From contig JALERU010000065.1 of assembly GCA_022764045.1 (NCBI GenBank), positions 1 through 64,000 of the forward strand: a stretch of 64,000 nt of DNA. Direction: 5' to 3'. Below the pieces are notes generated by a model that did no database searches, was not told the DNA's origin, and saw only the letters and a program-made list of their open reading frames with translations. The number at the start of each line of letters is the position of its first letter. The first letter of the stretch is position 1. Position numbers and translations under genes: made by a program. The stretch is from Clostridiales bacterium (lineage in GTDB: Bacteria; Bacillota; Clostridia; Oscillospirales; Oscillospiraceae). Below are positions 1-7,929 of this stretch, piece by piece.

Positions 1-114
1 GGCACCGGGGAGGTCCAGGCGGTGGAGATGGTCCCCCAGATCCCCGGCCAGACTTCCCTGGACGGCACGGAACAGGAAGCGCCGTCCACCTTGAAAATCA
101 TCCAGTTTGCATAA
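1..114 (+). CDS. C-terminal end of an unidentified phage gene (partial)
   Basis: Frame 1 is open from the window edge to TAA at 112-114 and encodes 37 residues ending KIIQFA. The start lies outside the window. It stops 13 bases before the next gene, whose ribosome binding site overlaps this stop codon, so both are probably in one early prophage operon. The fragment carries no motif I recognise and no function is proposed. Confidence 0.6.
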   Translation, partial: GTGEVQAVEMVPQIPGQTSLDGTEQEAPSTLKIIQFA

Positions 115-127
115 GGAGGAACCTATC

Positions 128-862
128 ATGTTGAAAGCTGCTATTGAGAAGATCCAGGAGATGACCAAGCCCATGATCCAGAACGTGGAGGGCCGCATCT
201 TTGCCGTCTCCCCGAACGCTGTCCAGGAGATCCGCCCCACCCTGGACTTCCCCCACGAGCTGGTCCTGAACAGCCTGGACGCCCTGGTGAAGCTGGTGAA
301 GACCGAAGCCCTCCAGCGGTACAGCACCCCCCTTTACCTCACCGTCCCCAACCACGAGGCCGTGGACTGCTTCGCCCAGCCCGGCGACGCCAGCGACCGG
401 TACACGCGCCTGACCTATTACACCGCCCACGCCACCGACGTCCCCGGTTGGGAGGCCCGGACCCAGCTCTCCTTTGAGGAGGCCATGATCGCCCTGCGGA
501 CCCGCTTCCAGCCCACTCCCGACACCGAGTACGCCCTGAAACTGCTCAGCGAGATCACCACCGGGGCCAAGATCACCTTCAATGACAACGGCGTGGCCAC
601 GAGCGTTGTCACCAAGAAGGGCATCGACCTTCAGTCCAACCAGGCCATCCGGCCCATCATCACCCTGAAACCTTACCGGACCTTCCAGGAGGTGGAGCAG
701 CCGGCCTCCCAGTTCCTGATCCGGGTCAGCGACCGGGGGATCTCGTTTATTGAGGCCGACGGGGGCATGTGGAAGCTCAAGGCCAGAGAGACCATCAAGG
801 CGTACCTGGAGGAGGCCTTCGCGGCGGAGATTCGGGACGGCGTTGTGGTGGTGGCGCTGTGA
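128..862 (+). CDS. Hypothetical early phage protein, possibly DUF2303/YfdQ-like
   Basis: This gene encodes 244 residues. ATG 128 is preferred over an in-frame ATG at 107 because AAGGAGG (113-119) sits 8 bases before it. The protein is soluble, with no signal peptide or membrane segment. A central segment (ITFNDNGVATSVVTKKG) recalls the DUF2303/YfdQ family of phage proteins; that assignment is a recollection of the pattern, not a search. It lies directly upstream of the recombination genes (RecE-like nuclease and SSB), which suggests a role in phage DNA metabolism or the early programme. The function is unknown. Confidence 0.75.
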   Translation: MLKAAIEKIQEMTKPMIQNVEGRIFAVSPNAVQEIRPTLDFPHELVLNSLDALVKLVKTEALQRYSTPLYLTVPNHEAVDCFAQPGDASDRYTRLTYYTAHATDVPGWEARTQLSFEEAMIALRTRFQPTPDTEYALKLLSEITTGAKITFNDNGVATSVVTKKGIDLQSNQAIRPIITLKPYRTFQEVEQPASQFLIRVSDRGISFIEADGGMWKLKARETIKAYLEEAFAAEIRDGVVVVAL

Positions 863-877
863 GGGGAGGGCAGTGAG

Positions 878-1090
878 ATGGAAGAAAAGAAGATCCAGTG
901 GTTCCCCAAGCAGGTGCGGATCGAGATCACGGAGAAGGAGGTCCGGGCCTTTATCGGGGAGAGCGAGGAGAGCCTGGAGGCCTTTCTGGACTGGATGTTC
1001 CGGTCCCATGCGTACACCATGAGCGAGTACATTGACAGTCAAATGGAGCTCTTCTCGGAATTTGTCCTGGCGGGAGGTGCGGCGGAATGA
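878..1090 (+). CDS. Small hypothetical phage protein
   Basis: It encodes 70 residues beginning MEEKKIQWFPKQVRIEI, charged and without membrane segments. The GGGGAGGG preceding ATG 878 serves as ribosome binding site. The stop overlaps the start of the next gene by four bases (ATGA), which indicates translational coupling within the early operon. I do not recognise the family; the position beside the nuclease and SSB genes is the only functional hint. Confidence 0.65.
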   Translation: MEEKKIQWFPKQVRIEITEKEVRAFIGESEESLEAFLDWMFRSHAYTMSEYIDSQMELFSEFVLAGGAAE

Positions 1091-1653
1091 GCAAGACCCA
1101 TTGGAAAAAGATCGTCTCCGACCCCAACTTTATGGGGGAGGGAGACTTCCAGGAAGGGGAGGAGAAGGTCCTCACCATCCAACGGATCAACCAGAAGGAG
1201 ACCGTGACCACGGCGGAAGGGAAGAGCCAGAAGGCCGTGGTCCACTGGAAGGAGCCGGGGCACAAGCCCATGATCCTCAACGTGGCCCGGTCCAAGGCCA
1301 TCGAGAAGGTGGCCGGCAGCGGGTACATGGAGGACTGGCCCGGGGTGGCGGTGCAGCTTTACATCGAGCACGGGATCAAGGCCTTTGGGGAGGTGGTCTC
1401 GGCGGTGCGGGTGCGGCCCTTTCAGCCCCGTCTCCAGCAATCGGCGGCGCCGCCACCCTGCGCCGATTGCGGCGGCCAGATCGCCCCGGCTATGGGGAAG
1501 GACGCAAGGTGGCTTGCGGCCTACACCGAGAAAAAGTACGGGACCCCCCTGTGCGCCGCCTGCGCCCAGAAACGGGCCGAAGCGGGGGAGCGTGCCCCGG
1601 CAGAGGAAGACACGCCCCCGGATGACGTCCCAGCGGACGGGGAGGTGCTGTGA
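1087..1653 (+). CDS. Hypothetical phage protein with C-terminal zinc-ribbon-like cysteines
   Basis: This 188-residue protein starts MSKTHWKKIVSDPNF. The first ~115 residues form an alpha/beta-looking domain. The C-terminal part has two CxxC pairs, CADC near residue 126 and CAAC near residue 157, which could bind one zinc ion, followed by an acidic low-complexity tail. ATG 1087 overlaps the previous stop, and its own TGA overlaps the ATG of the RecE-like nuclease. This tight packing with a nuclease and SSB suggests a role in phage recombination, perhaps as an accessory DNA-binding factor; that is inference. Confidence 0.75.
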   Translation: MSKTHWKKIVSDPNFMGEGDFQEGEEKVLTIQRINQKETVTTAEGKSQKAVVHWKEPGHKPMILNVARSKAIEKVAGSGYMEDWPGVAVQLYIEHGIKAFGEVVSAVRVRPFQPRLQQSAAPPPCADCGGQIAPAMGKDARWLAAYTEKKYGTPLCAACAQKRAEAGERAPAEEDTPPDDVPADGEVL

Positions 1654-2489
1654 TGGCCCTGCCCACGGTGACCAAGGAGAACTATTTCTCCCAAGAGATC
1701 CAGATGGCCTACCTGAGCGCCAGCCAGTTCAAGGCCTTTGACCAGTGCGAGGCCGGGGCCCTGGCCCAGCTCCGGGGGGAGTTTCCCCCGGCGGAGACCA
1801 CGGCCCTGCTGGTGGGTAGCTATGTGGACGCCGTCTTTGCCAAGGAGATCGATTCCTTTCGACAGAGCCACCCCGGCCTGTTCAAGCGGGACGGCGCCCT
1901 CAAGGCGGACTTCCTCCGGGCGGAGGAGCTGGTGGAACGGATGCAAGGGGACCTCCTTTACACCCTGCTGCTGTCAGGGGAAAAGCAGGTGGTCCGCACC
2001 GGCCAGATCGCCGGGGTCCCTTTTAAGATCAAGATCGACAGCCTGTTGGACGGGGCCACCTGCCGGGCCATTGTCCAAAAATTTCCCGGCGCGGGGGCGG
2101 CCCTGGGCTTTTGCGATGGGGCCATCGTGGACCAGAAGGTGATGAAGGACACCGAGGACCTCTGGGACCCGGAGACCCACAGCCGGGTCCCCTTCGCGGC
2201 CCGTTGGGGCTATGACCTCCAGGGGGCCATCTACCAGGCCATTGAGGGGCACATGCTCCCCTTTGTCCTGGCGGTGGGGACCAAGCAGAGCCCCCCGGCC
2301 CTGGAGGCGGTGTACATCCCCGACGGCCAGCTGGCCGCCAAACTGGCGGAGGTGGAGGACCGGGCCCCCCGGTATCAGGCCATCAAAGAGGGGAAGCTCC
2401 CGCCCCGCCGCTGCGGGAAGTGCCCCTACTGCCGGGCCACCCGGAAACTGGAGAAGATCCTGGACTATCGGGAGGTGGGCACATGGTAA
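1653..2489 (+). CDS. PD-(D/E)XK exonuclease, RecE/Exo VIII-like
   Basis: This 278-residue protein resembles phage RecE-type (DUF3799) nucleases, which resect double-stranded ends for single-strand annealing recombination. Visible signs are the early segment YLSASQFKAFDQCEAGA, a central acidic stretch IKIDSLLDG, and IVDQKVMKD, whose D-x-K fits the catalytic D-(E/Q)xK of the fold. The end carries a cysteine group, CGKCPYC. ATG 1653 overlaps the preceding TGA; an in-frame GTG at 1650 is possible but less likely. The SSB gene follows with a 7-base overlap. No Bet/Erf/RecT annealase is visible, so it may lie left of the window or be one of the unassigned neighbours. Confidence 0.8.
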   Translation: MALPTVTKENYFSQEIQMAYLSASQFKAFDQCEAGALAQLRGEFPPAETTALLVGSYVDAVFAKEIDSFRQSHPGLFKRDGALKADFLRAEELVERMQGDLLYTLLLSGEKQVVRTGQIAGVPFKIKIDSLLDGATCRAIVQKFPGAGAALGFCDGAIVDQKVMKDTEDLWDPETHSRVPFAARWGYDLQGAIYQAIEGHMLPFVLAVGTKQSPPALEAVYIPDGQLAAKLAEVEDRAPRYQAIKEGKLPPRRCGKCPYCRATRKLEKILDYREVGTW

Positions 2490-2887
2490 ACCATCTCGTG
2501 CTGCAAGGCCGCCTGGTGGCTGACCCGGAGCTGCGCCACACCCAGAGCGGGGTGCCGGTGTGTTCCTTCCGGGTGGCCTGGTCGAAACGGTACAAGGAGA
2601 CGGAGACCAAGCTCTTTCTGTCCTGCACTGCCTGGCGGGGGACGGGGGAGCTGGTGGCCAAGCATTTCTGCAAGGGCAAGGAGATCCTGGTGGAAGGAGA
2701 GCTCTCCACCCGGTCCTGGCAGGATCAGGAAGGCAACAACCGCCAGGCCACGGAGCTGACGGCGGAGCGGGTCCACTTTGTGGGCAGCAAGTCCGACAGC
2801 GGCGAGGGGTCCCATCAGTCGGCCGCCCCCAACGTGAGCGCCGCCGACTTCACCGACCTGGAGGACGACGGTGACCTGCCGTTCTGA
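2483..2887 (+). CDS. ssb: Single-stranded DNA-binding protein
   Basis: This 134-residue protein has the SSB OB-fold signature: MVNHLVLQGRLVADPELRHT at the start, then SFRVAWSKR, and the KGKEILVEGELSTRSW strand region. It ends in an acidic tail finishing DDGDLPF, which matches the tip that recruits host repair and replication proteins. It probably coats single strands made by the adjacent exonuclease and at the replication fork. The gene overlaps the nuclease gene by 7 bases and its 3' end overlaps the primase-like gene. Confidence 0.93.
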   Translation: MVNHLVLQGRLVADPELRHTQSGVPVCSFRVAWSKRYKETETKLFLSCTAWRGTGELVAKHFCKGKEILVEGELSTRSWQDQEGNNRQATELTAERVHFVGSKSDSGEGSHQSAAPNVSAADFTDLEDDGDLPF

Positions 2888-3461
2888 CCTGGCCGCCGGG
2901 ATCAAGGACCGGCTGACCATGGAGGAGGTGGCCCGGCGGTATGGGTACGAACCGGGGCGGAGCGGGTTTCTAAGGTGCCCCTTTCACAGCGGGGACCGGA
3001 CGGCCTCCTTGAAGCTCTACCCCGGCCAGGGGGGCTGGCACTGCTTTGGGTGCGGGAAGGGGGGCTCGGTGATCGACTTTGTCATGGCCCTCTTCGGCCT
3101 GACCTTCTCCCAAGCCTGCCTGCGCCTGAACACGGACTTTGGCCTGGGGCTCACCGGGGACCAGCCGGACCGGAAGGCCCTCCAGGCGGCCCAGAGACGG
3201 GCCAGAGAGGCAGAAGAAAAGAGAGCGCGGGAGGAGGCCGAGGAGCTGGCCCTGCTGGCGGAGCACCGGTACTGGTGGGAAGTCCGGCGGGAGTTTGCTC
3301 CGGGGGCGGACGGGTACATCCACCCCCTCTATGCCCAGGCGGTGCAGGAGCTGCCCTGGCTGGCCTACCGGCTGGACTGCTGCGCAGATCGGAGGTGGAG
3401 AACATCGGAGAAATTGCAAAAAGCAGCGGACCATGGACCTACACAGAGGAAGACTTCTTAA
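2871..3461 (+). CDS. CHC2-type zinc-finger primase-like protein
   Basis: It encodes 196 residues starting at GTG 2871, inside the last codons of ssb. The N-terminal 80 residues are a DnaG-type zinc-binding domain: CPFH near residue 37 and CFGC near residue 58 supply the zinc ligands (C-x2-H ... C-x2-C), followed by GGSVIDFVM. An alanine/glutamate-rich helix follows. There is no TOPRIM catalytic domain, so by itself it should only recognise template; it may work with the following DUF927 protein. It overlaps that gene by 67 bases in another frame, which is unusually long, so a frameshift in the last 25 codons cannot be excluded. Confidence 0.82.
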   Translation: MTCRSDLAAGIKDRLTMEEVARRYGYEPGRSGFLRCPFHSGDRTASLKLYPGQGGWHCFGCGKGGSVIDFVMALFGLTFSQACLRLNTDFGLGLTGDQPDRKALQAAQRRAREAEEKRAREEAEELALLAEHRYWWEVRREFAPGADGYIHPLYAQAVQELPWLAYRLDCCADRRWRTSEKLQKAADHGPTQRKTS

Positions 3462-5269
3462 CATCCACAGCCCCTTACGAGGAGATCTACCAGCTCCACA
3501 AGGACCCCTTTGCCCACGAACGGGCGCTGCTGGCCATGGTGAAGTACGCCAAGACCCAGGGGTTCACGGGCTTCAAAAAGACCTATAAGAGCTACTGCGA
3601 CAGCCTCCGCCAGGCGGCGGACACCATCCACGTGGACAACACCACCCTCTTCTCCGGCCAGCCCCTGGAGCTGGACGCCGGGGACTGGGAGGCGGATGAC
3701 CTGGGGATCACCAAGCAGAACGGGCTCTTTTCCGTCACGGCCTGCCCCCACCCGGTGATGCCGGTGGAGCGGTTAGTGAACATCGACACCGGGGTGGAAA
3801 AGCTCCGCCTGGCCTACCGGAAGGGGAAGAACTGGCGGGAGATCATCGTGGAGAAATCCGTGCTGGCCTCGGCCCAGAAGGTGACCGCTCTGGCTGACCG
3901 GGGGGTCTCCGTCACCAGCGAGACGGCCAAGGCCTTTGTCCAGTACATTTCCGACCTGGAGAACCGGAACTATGACCTGCTGCCCGAGCGCAAGAGCATC
4001 GGGCGGCTGGGGTACATCCCGGGGGAGGGCTTTTCCCCTTATGTGGAGGGCCTGATCTTCGACGGCGAGGCCAGCTTCCGGGACCTCTTTGCCACGGTGC
4101 GCCAGCAGGGGAGCTGGGAGGAATGGCGCAAAACCGCCAAGCTCTGCCGGGGGATGTCCACCACGGCCCGGGTGATCCTGGCGGCCTCCTTCGCCTCGCC
4201 CCTGCTGGAGGTGCTGGGGGCCCTGCCCTTTTTCGTCCACCTGTGGGGGGTAGATTCCGGCACCGGCAAGACCGTGGCCCTGATGCTGGCGGCCTCGGTG
4301 TGGGGGGACCCGGCGGTGGGGGCCTATGTGAAGACCTTCGACGCCACCGTGGTGGGCCACGAGAAGACGGCGGCCTTTCTCAACCACCTGCCCCTGTGCC
4401 TGGACGAGCTCCAGCTGGCCAAGGACGGGCGGGGACGGACCCAGTTTGACGTGTACAAGCTGGCCCAGGGGGTGGGTCGCACCCGGGGCAACAAGGCCGG
4501 GGGCGTGGACCTGACCCCCACCTGGCGCAACTGCATCCTCACCACCGGGGAGAGCCCCCTGACCTCCTCCAGCGCCGGGGCGGGGGCGGTGAACCGGGTG
4601 ATCGACATTGAGTGCAAGGCCGACCAAGCAGTCATCACCGACGGCATGAAGGTGGCGGGGGCCTTGAAGAACCACTTCGGCCACGCCGGACGGGCCTTTG
4701 TGGAGCGTCTGTATGGCATCCCCGGGGCCCTGGAGGGAGTGCGGACCACCTACCGGGCGCTGTTCAAGGAACTCTCTCAGCGGGACACCACGGAGAAGCA
4801 GGCCATGGCGGCCGCGGCCATTTTAGTGGCGGATAAGCTGGCCTCGGGGTGGTTCTTCCAGGACGGGCGGGAGCTCACCCTGGAGGAAATGGCGGCCTTT
4901 CTGGCCTCCAAGGCGGCGGTGTCGGCGGGGGAGCGGGGGTACCAGTACCTCTGCGACTGGGTGGCCCAGAACTCAGTTCGTTTTCTTACTTTATCAAATT
5001 CTTGCGATGCAAATTTCAAATCTGGAGAAGTCCTTGGTGTTTTGGAGGATAACGAGGCGTTTATTATTCGTTCTGTCTTTGAGCGAACGGCAAGTGACGC
5101 GGGCTTTTCCCCGGCGGCGCTGCTGAGCTGGCTAAAACAGAATGAGCTTATCATCACCAGGGGGCGGAACCGCACCCGGGGGAAGCGGATCAATGGCGTC
5201 AACGTGGAGTGCGTCTGCCTGGTGCTGCCCGGGTGCGGCGAGGAGCCCGACGAGGGGATTTTGCCTTGA
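3395..5269 (+). CDS. DUF927-domain helicase/primase-like ATPase
   Basis: This 624-residue protein has a P-loop segment GVDSGTGKT near residue 290 and a Walker B-like LPLCLDELQLAKD near residue 335, as in phage DUF927 replication proteins that pair with CHC2 primases. I place the start at GTG 3395 (MENIGEIAKSSG) because the upstream part of the open frame is a shadow of the primase gene; the ribosome binding site is weak, so coupled translation is likely. The piece 4974-5095 is visibly more AT-rich than the rest while staying in frame, hinting at a recombined segment. The origin-like repeat region follows immediately. Confidence 0.8.
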   Translation: MENIGEIAKSSGPWTYTEEDFLTSTAPYEEIYQLHKDPFAHERALLAMVKYAKTQGFTGFKKTYKSYCDSLRQAADTIHVDNTTLFSGQPLELDAGDWEADDLGITKQNGLFSVTACPHPVMPVERLVNIDTGVEKLRLAYRKGKNWREIIVEKSVLASAQKVTALADRGVSVTSETAKAFVQYISDLENRNYDLLPERKSIGRLGYIPGEGFSPYVEGLIFDGEASFRDLFATVRQQGSWEEWRKTAKLCRGMSTTARVILAASFASPLLEVLGALPFFVHLWGVDSGTGKTVALMLAASVWGDPAVGAYVKTFDATVVGHEKTAAFLNHLPLCLDELQLAKDGRGRTQFDVYKLAQGVGRTRGNKAGGVDLTPTWRNCILTTGESPLTSSSAGAGAVNRVIDIECKADQAVITDGMKVAGALKNHFGHAGRAFVERLYGIPGALEGVRTTYRALFKELSQRDTTEKQAMAAAAILVADKLASGWFFQDGRELTLEEMAAFLASKAAVSAGERGYQYLCDWVAQNSVRFLTLSNSCDANFKSGEVLGVLEDNEAFIIRSVFERTASDAGFSPAALLSWLKQNELIITRGRNRTRGKRINGVNVECVCLVLPGCGEEPDEGILP

Positions 5270-5582
5270 GTGTGGGACGAAGTGGGACAAAGGAGAAAAG
5301 CGTCCCACGGAGGAAAGCCTTGAGGCCCAAGGGGTTTTGGGGTGTTGTGGGACTGTGGGACACGTGGGACCGCAGATACACCCTATATATAAGAAAAAAT
5401 TTTTCACTAATTGGAATAAACTGGAAACCGTTGGATAAAAAACTGTCTTACGCGCGTAAGAGAAAAGTTGTTTTTTGTCCCACACGTCCCACAGAGTGGG
5501 AAAAGCCTTGGGGCGCAAGGGGTTTGGCGTGGGACAGCCTGTCCCACGCGGTCCCACATGTCCCACAAAATAGGAGGACGTT
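5270..5582. other. Probable phage replication origin: GTGGGAC iterons around an AT-rich core
   Basis: This non-coding stretch holds twelve exact copies of GTGGGAC or its complement. Forward copies start at 5272, 5282, 5347, 5355, 5364 and 5529; complementary copies start at 5302, 5477, 5486, 5541, 5551 and 5560. Neighbours are often 8-10 bases apart, about one helical turn. The clusters flank a very AT-rich core (5376-5446) and a perfect 14-base palindrome (5447-5460). A longer direct repeat (AAAGCCTTG...CAAGGGGTTT) occurs near 5313 and 5503. Iterons beside an unwinding element, next to primase/helicase genes, fit an origin. An operator array is the main alternative. Confidence 0.65.
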
Positions 5583-5768
5583 ATGGAAACAAAGTTAGGA
5601 TATCACATCCCGCCCTATCGCCTGGCGAAGATGTCAGAGCTGTCCGCGAAGATCGTGAAGCTCATCACCTGTGACCCCACGGTGAACTACACCAGGGGCG
5701 AGGCCCATATCATTCTGGACCTGGTGGCGGAGGTGCTGGACAAGCAGGAGGAGGCCTCATGCAGCTAA
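5583..5768 (+). CDS. Small hypothetical phage protein
   Basis: It encodes 61 residues beginning METKLGYHIPPYRLAKM. TAGGAGG lies 5-11 bases upstream of the ATG. The predicted protein is mostly helical with no cysteines until the very end. It follows the iteron region and overlaps the helicase gene by 10 bases, so it is co-translated with it. The family is not recognised; a small replication accessory factor is conceivable but unsupported. Confidence 0.65.
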   Translation: METKLGYHIPPYRLAKMSELSAKIVKLITCDPTVNYTRGEAHIILDLVAEVLDKQEEASCS

Positions 5769-7264
5769 GACCCTACCAGCAGGAGGCCATCGACACCATC
5801 CAGGCCCAGCCCCCCGGGCGGTATCTGGTCCAGATGGCTACGGGATTGGGGAAGACGGTGACCTTTGCCAGCATTCCCCGGCAGGGGCGGGTGCTTCTGC
5901 TTTCCCACCGGGAGGAGTTAGTCCATCAGCCCAGGAAGTATTATGGTTGCTCCTTCGGCATCGAAGGGGCCGGCCAGCGCAGCCACGGGGAAGAGGTGGT
6001 GAGCGCCTCGGTCCAGAGCCTGGTGCGGCGGCTGGATCGCTTCCAATCGGATGCCTTTGACCTGGTTATCGTGGACGAGGCCCACCACGCGGCGGCAGGG
6101 ACTTATCGGAAGATCCTGGACCACTTCCGCCCCCGGCTGACCCTGGGCTTCACTGCCACCCCAAACCGGGGGGATAAGGTCCGGCTGGATGATATCTTCC
6201 AAAAGATCATCTTCTCCCGGGACCTGCGCTGGGGGATCAAGCAGGGCTACCTCTGCGACATTCTCTGCAAGCGGGTGGACATCGGCTATGACCTGTCGGC
6301 AGTCCACACCCGCCTGGGGGACTACGCACCCGGTGAACTGGCAGAGGCCATGGAAGGCACGGCGGACGCCATCGCCCAGACCTATCGGGAGCACGCCCGG
6401 GGCCCCACCCTGATCTTTGCGGTGAACGTGGCCCAGGCCCAGGAGATCGCCGGGAAGATCCCCGGGGCGGTGGCGGTGACCGGCCAGACCAAGGACCGGG
6501 GGGAGATCCTCCGCCGGTTTACCGCCGGGGAAATCCCCTGCCTGGTGAATGTAATGGTCTTCACCGAGGGGACCGATATCCCCCGGGTGGAGACCGTCAT
6601 CCTGGCCCGGCCCACCCAGTCCGATTCTCTGTACGCCCAGATGGTGGGGCGGGGGCTGCGGCTGTGGCCGGGGAAGGAAAAGCTCCTCCTCATTGACTGC
6701 GTGGGGGCCACGGGGCGGGCCAGCCTGTGCACGGCCCCCTCCCTGCTGGGGCTGGACGTATCCAACGTGCCCCGGCGGAAGCAAAAGGAACTGGAGGGGA
6801 TGCTCTTCGACCTGCCCTTCCGGGCCGCCGCGGCTTCGGACGTGCCCGAGAGCTGGGTCCGCAACGTAGAGATTGTGGACCTGTGGGCCAAGGAGCAGAA
6901 GTACCAGACCCATGACGTGAACTGGTTCAAGATGCCCGACGGCTCTTTGGTCTGCTCCCTGCCAAACCGAAATAAGATGACCATTCCCTGCCCCGACGCT
7001 TTGGGTATGGTGGATCTGGACGGCCAGAGGACGCCCATGCAGGAGGCGCTGGACATGGCCTACCAGACCCTGCGGGAGGAACACGCCGAGGCCCGGTATC
7101 TCTGGGACCTGAACGCGGCCAAGCGCTGGGGGAGACAGCCGGCCACGGAAAGACAGCTGAACAGCATCCGCAGAAAGTGCAAGGGCTTTGACACCACAGG
7201 GCTGACCAAGGGCCAGGCCAGCCAGATATTAAACAGACTATTCAACGGAGGGAAAAGCGCATGA
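5759..7264 (+). CDS. SF2 DEAD/DEAH-box helicase
   Basis: This 501-residue protein shows the superfamily 2 helicase motifs in order: the Q-like LRPYQQEAI at residue 3, Walker A ATGLGKT near residue 27, DEAH in VIVDEAHHA near residue 103, TATP near residue 133, and motif VI-like QMVGRGLRL near residue 296. This matches phage and restriction-type (UvrB/ResIII-like) ATP-dependent helicases. The last ~100 residues carry no domain I recognise. The gene overlaps both neighbours by a few bases, which ties it to the replication operon. It probably unwinds DNA during phage replication. Confidence 0.9.
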   Translation: MQLRPYQQEAIDTIQAQPPGRYLVQMATGLGKTVTFASIPRQGRVLLLSHREELVHQPRKYYGCSFGIEGAGQRSHGEEVVSASVQSLVRRLDRFQSDAFDLVIVDEAHHAAAGTYRKILDHFRPRLTLGFTATPNRGDKVRLDDIFQKIIFSRDLRWGIKQGYLCDILCKRVDIGYDLSAVHTRLGDYAPGELAEAMEGTADAIAQTYREHARGPTLIFAVNVAQAQEIAGKIPGAVAVTGQTKDRGEILRRFTAGEIPCLVNVMVFTEGTDIPRVETVILARPTQSDSLYAQMVGRGLRLWPGKEKLLLIDCVGATGRASLCTAPSLLGLDVSNVPRRKQKELEGMLFDLPFRAAAASDVPESWVRNVEIVDLWAKEQKYQTHDVNWFKMPDGSLVCSLPNRNKMTIPCPDALGMVDLDGQRTPMQEALDMAYQTLREEHAEARYLWDLNAAKRWGRQPATERQLNSIRRKCKGFDTTGLTKGQASQILNRLFNGGKSA

Positions 7265-7494
7265 AACTGAACGTCGCAAAAGCTGAGGACCGGGACACCC
7301 TGTGCGTGATCCTCTGCCGGAACGGGTATACGGTTCGCCAAAGGAAAAGGGGCACCATGCCCGCCCCCTTTGGGGGCCGGATCATGGTTCCCCTTTTGGA
7401 CCCCTCCCAGCAGCCCGAACCGCGCCATCGGAGCTGGTACTCTCGGGCTGAGAAGTATTTTTTCACTGGCGAAGCCAGCAAAAAAATGGATTGA
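7261..7494 (+). CDS. Small phage ORF whose 3' half is repeat-derived
   Basis: ATG 7261 overlaps the helicase stop (ATGA). The first ~30 codons (MKLNVAKAEDRDTLCVILCR and on to about residue 30) look like a genuine small phage protein with an alternating hydrophobic pattern. From about base 7345 the reading frame runs into copy 1 of the dispersed stem-loop element, and the remaining ~47 codons, rich in P, G and R, simply translate that repeat to a TGA at 7494. The original C-terminus therefore seems to have been replaced when the element arrived. Expression is possible; the family is unknown. Confidence 0.45.
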   Translation: MKLNVAKAEDRDTLCVILCRNGYTVRQRKRGTMPAPFGGRIMVPLLDPSQQPEPRHRSWYSRAEKYFFTGEASKKMD

Positions 7495-7532
7495 ACTTTA
7501 TTTTTCCGCCTTGCGGAAAAACTCTGTGAGAC
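7345..7532 (+). repeat. Dispersed four-stem element, copy 1
   Basis: The element has, in order: a long GC hairpin (GGGGcACCATG ... CATGGTtCCCC, closed by CCCCCtttGGGGG) running into TTTT; a second hairpin CAGCCCGA ... TCGGGCTG; a third, CTGGCgaaGCCAG, flanked by a T-run and an A-run; and a fourth, TTTTTCCGCcttGCGGAAAAA. The same four-part order recurs at 13777, 16650 and 21903 with compensatory changes in the stems. The first hairpin could act as an intrinsic terminator. This copy lies between the helicase and VRR-NUC genes and overlaps the small ORF at 7261. Confidence 0.85.
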
Positions 7533-7559
7533 TTTGCGAGGCGGGGGAAAGGAGCGAAT

Positions 7560-7928
7560 ATGACGGAGAATCAACACCAGACAACCCTTTTCAAGTGGAC
7601 CCGACAGCCGAAGATCCGGGCCGCTTTGCCGGAGCTGAAGCTGCTGTATCACATCAAGAACGAGACCAAGGAGGGCCCCGCCCAGGTGGCGGTGGACCGG
7701 GCCATGGGGGTGAAGAAGGGGGTCCCGGACCTCTGCCTGCCGGTGGCTCGGGGGAAGTACCACGCCCTGTACATCGAGATGAAGACCGAGAGAGGGAAGA
7801 CCAGCCAGGCCCAGGAATGGTGGATCAAGGCCCTGGGGGATGCCGGCGCCTTCGCCTGTGTCTGCAAGGGCTGGCAGGCCGCCGCCAAGATGCTGGAGTG
7901 GTATCTCTCCCTGCCAAAGGGGGACTGA
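7560..7928 (+). CDS. VRR-NUC domain nuclease
   Basis: This 122-residue protein matches the stand-alone VRR-NUC domain of phages, a PD-(D/E)XK nuclease fold also found in FAN1. The key block is KKGVPDLCLPVARGKYHALYIEMK: D at ~55 in GVPD and the E-x-K of YIEMK supply the catalytic residues; the motif continues into GKTSQAQEWW. A GGAAAGGAG ribosome binding site is 7 bases upstream. Length is typical. It may resolve branched phage DNA, consistent with its place between the replication and packaging modules. Confidence 0.9.
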   Translation: MTENQHQTTLFKWTRQPKIRAALPELKLLYHIKNETKEGPAQVAVDRAMGVKKGVPDLCLPVARGKYHALYIEMKTERGKTSQAQEWWIKALGDAGAFACVCKGWQAAAKMLEWYLSLPKGD

Positions 7929-7929
7929 C

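Noticed and set aside
5270-5582. CRISPR array suggested by many short repeats
   Set aside because: Units are 7 bases, in both orientations, with no unique spacers of 30 bases and no cas genes; iterons fit better.
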